NCBI GenBank assembly: GCA_015486895.1
Contig: WFQT01000134.1
Coordinates: 1 to 14,291, forward strand
Origin: Anaerolineae bacterium
GTDB taxonomy: Bacteria; Chloroflexota; Anaerolineae; JAADDB01
Direction of reading: 5' to 3'
DNA length: 14,291 nucleotides
Within the stretch, counting starts at the first letter, position 1. Each line of letters starts with the position of its first letter. The position numbers were made by a program, and so were the translations under genes. This document shows, one piece after another, positions 12,309 to 14,291 of this stretch. Below the pieces are notes generated by a model. It made no database searches. It had not been told where the DNA came from and saw only the letters and a list, made by a program, of their open reading frames with translations.

Positions 12309-14204
12309 ATGACCCAGAGGATGAAGCGACAGTACGGATTGTGGGATAGTCCCATAACGCCACGGAGTTTAGCGCAAGGCATGCGGTTAGGCGATGTGGC
12401 CTGGGATAGCGATGGCAAGACGCTGGTTTGGCTGGAGTCTCGTTCTGGCCGCGGGATTCTGGTAGCTGCCGACGCCGGAGGTGAGCAAGCACCGCGCGAT
12501 TTGAATAGCGATCTTTCTGTGCGGGCCCGGGTGGGCTACGGCGGTGGCGACTTCGGCGTTGGCCAAGGGGCTGTTTACTTCTCTGCTGAGGGGCGCATCC
12601 ACCGCCAGCCGTTAGCCGGCGGCGTTTCCAGTCCTATTACCCCGGCGTTTGGCGATTGCGCCGCGCCAACCGTCTCTCCCGATGGCCGTTGGTTGCTCTT
12701 CGTACATACTTATGAGCGCCGGGATGTGCTGGCTATCGTGGATACAAAAGGGGAATTTTGGCCGCAGCACCTGGTGCATGGGGATGATTTTTACATGCAG
12801 CCCTGCTGGCATCCGAGCGGTCGCCAGGTAGCCTGGATTGCCTGGAACCACCCCCAGATGCCATGGGACGGGACAACATTGCGAATGGGTAATCTCCAGG
12901 AAATGGAGAACGAGCTACCTGTCTTGACCGGTGTGGAAACAGTCGCCGGCGGCGAGAGTGTTTCCATATTCCAACCAGAGTTTTCCCCGGATGGCCGTTA
13001 TTTGGCTTATGTCTCCGATGTCAGTGGCTGGTGGCAGATTTACCTGTATGACTTGGAGAGCGGCGAACACCGGCAATTGACCGCTACCCCCGCGGAGCAC
13101 GGCCAGCCGGCTTGGGTGCAAGGGATGCGCACTTACGGCTTTAGCAGCGACGCCCAGCGTGTTTTCTTTCAACGCAATCAGGATGGATTTGTGCGCTTGT
13201 GGGAGTATGAATTGGCCAGCGGACGCGAGCGTTTGTTGCCGGTGCCGGAGGAATACACCGCTGTGGCCCAGGTGGCCGTTTCTCCGGCCGGCGACCAGTT
13301 GGCTTTCCTGGCATCGGGAGGGAAAGTGCCTCCTCGAATCGTGCGCTATCATCTCCAGGACAATCGGGCCTTCGTCCAGCGGCGGGCAACTACAGAAAGC
13401 GTGCTGCCAGAAGATTACGCCTCTCCACAGTCATTGCAGTGGTTGGGGGAAGATGGGGGTACTGCTCATGGTCTTTACTTCCCGCCTACAAATAGTCGCT
13501 TTGTTAGCACGGGTAAGCCGCCGCTGGTGGTAATGGTGCATGGAGGCCCGACTAGCCAGGTTGTTGCCCAATTTGACGAACGGGCGCAGTTCTTTACGAG
13601 TCGGGGGTATGCTCTCTTAGAGGTGAATTACCGGGGCAGTACCGGCTATGGCCGTGTTTACCGGGACATACTGAAGGGCAACTGGGGCATTTATGACGTG
13701 GAAGATGCTGTTAGCGGTGCTCGTTTTTTGGTGCAACAGGAGATGGTGGATAGCAATAAACTGGTGATTATGGGCGGCAGCGCCGGGGGGTTCACCGTCC
13801 TCAAAGCATTGGAGGATTATCCTGGATTCTTCCGGGCCGGGGTGTGTCTCTACGGCGTCGCCAATCAGTTCACTTTAGCCATGGAGACCCATAAATTTGA
13901 GGAACGTTACTCCGACACTTTGTTAGGGCCGTTGCCAGAAGCGGCACAGGTGTATCATGATCGGTCGCCCATCTTTTTTGCCGACAAGATACAGGATCCT
14001 ATTATTGTCTTCCAGGGGGAAATTGACCGGGTGGTTTTGAAGGACCAGTCGGATGCTATTGTTGACTCGTTACGTCGGCGAGGCGTGCCACATGAGTATC
14101 ACGTTTACCCCGGCGAGGGGCATGGCTGGCGTAAAAGTGAGACAATCGAGGCGTATTACCAGGCTGTGGAATCTTTTTTGCGCCGCTATGTCATTTTCAG
14201 TTAG
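12309..14204 (+). CDS. S9 family serine peptidase (acylaminoacyl-peptidase / dipeptidyl-peptidase type)
   Basis: The 631-residue protein has an N-terminal beta-propeller (about 25-380) with repeated blade motifs such as VSPDGRWLLFVH, WHPSGRQVAWIAW, FSPDGRYLAYVSD and VSPAGDQLAFLAS. The alpha/beta hydrolase domain (about 395-631) carries HGGPTS (oxyanion region), the nucleophile Ser491 in MGGSAGGF, Asp573 in GEIDRVV and His605 in GEGHGW, the full catalytic triad. Family S9 members cleave short peptides that fit inside the propeller. No signal peptide is seen, so it is probably cytoplasmic. The frame is open from GTG 12252, but ATG 12309 has AGAGAGGAAG just upstream and gives the more usual N-terminus. 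The gene lies 106 bp after the aminotransferase gene and could be in the same operon or have its own promoter. Confidence 0.93.
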   Translation: MTQRMKRQYGLWDSPITPRSLAQGMRLGDVAWDSDGKTLVWLESRSGRGILVAADAGGEQAPRDLNSDLSVRARVGYGGGDFGVGQGAVYFSAEGRIHRQPLAGGVSSPITPAFGDCAAPTVSPDGRWLLFVHTYERRDVLAIVDTKGEFWPQHLVHGDDFYMQPCWHPSGRQVAWIAWNHPQMPWDGTTLRMGNLQEMENELPVLTGVETVAGGESVSIFQPEFSPDGRYLAYVSDVSGWWQIYLYDLESGEHRQLTATPAEHGQPAWVQGMRTYGFSSDAQRVFFQRNQDGFVRLWEYELASGRERLLPVPEEYTAVAQVAVSPAGDQLAFLASGGKVPPRIVRYHLQDNRAFVQRRATTESVLPEDYASPQSLQWLGEDGGTAHGLYFPPTNSRFVSTGKPPLVVMVHGGPTSQVVAQFDERAQFFTSRGYALLEVNYRGSTGYGRVYRDILKGNWGIYDVEDAVSGARFLVQQEMVDSNKLVIMGGSAGGFTVLKALEDYPGFFRAGVCLYGVANQFTLAMETHKFEERYSDTLLGPLPEAAQVYHDRSPIFFADKIQDPIIVFQGEIDRVVLKDQSDAIVDSLRRRGVPHEYHVYPGEGHGWRKSETIEAYYQAVESFLRRYVIFS

Positions 14205-14291
14205 CACAACTGAATGGGCTTCAAGAGCTTGGTGTGCCCTAACTTGGCCGTGCCAGAACTGAAAAGCCAAGGTATCTTCTCAATACTTAGG
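14205..14291. other. Right edge, no gene seen
   Basis: The 87 bases after the peptidase stop contain a small CAGTT/AACTG stem overlapping the stop codon. No T-run, promoter or coding start is clear. Confidence 0.3.

Overview
The window is about 50% GC and most likely comes from a member of the Chloroflexota (Anaerolineae-like). This is inferred from protein style: Pro/Thr-rich linkers behind N-terminal membrane anchors, a C-terminal sandwich domain ending in an NTGNYPPPC motif, a response regulator fused to a CpaE-like ATPase, and intergenic hairpin repeats of the types common in that phylum. No rRNA, tRNA, CRISPR array, transposase or phage gene was found.

Layout. Bases 1-494 hold the 3' part of psuG (pseudouridine-5'-phosphate glycosidase). 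A gene-free, repeat-bearing stretch follows (495-1111). Next come a XerC/D-type tyrosine recombinase (1112-2023) and, 38 bp later, a trimeric-type purine nucleoside phosphorylase (2062-2904), so nucleoside salvage genes flank the recombinase. After a second gene-free stretch (2905-3305) lie a membrane-anchored protein with a PT-rich linker (3306-4031) and a CPA1-type Na+/H+ antiporter (4075-5811), probably co-transcribed. A large membrane-anchored HExxH metallopeptidase with an immune-inhibitor-A-like C-terminal domain follows (6016-8136).

The region 8137-9190 is the least ordinary part. It contains a short hairpin repeat, the third copy of a ~160-240 bp interspersed repeat, a cluster of mutually exclusive hairpins, and a minus-strand gene for a 76-residue protein with four cysteines. 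That small gene has a near-consensus promoter, a perfect Shine-Dalgarno and terminator-like hairpins. It is divergent from a SorC-family regulator (9191-10186), and the gap between them carries overlapping promoter candidates and a three-half-site operator candidate.

Downstream on the plus strand are the receiver-CpaE fusion (10226-11338), a class IV PLP aminotransferase (11354-12202) and an S9 serine peptidase (12309-14204). Gaps of 39, 15 and 106 bp suggest they may be read through from the SorC gene.

No complete known defence, secretion or biosynthetic system is present. The best candidates for something undescribed are the repeat family, which has a strongly conserved core flanked by a 7-bp direct repeat and missing from one copy, and the small Cys-containing protein with its shared control region.
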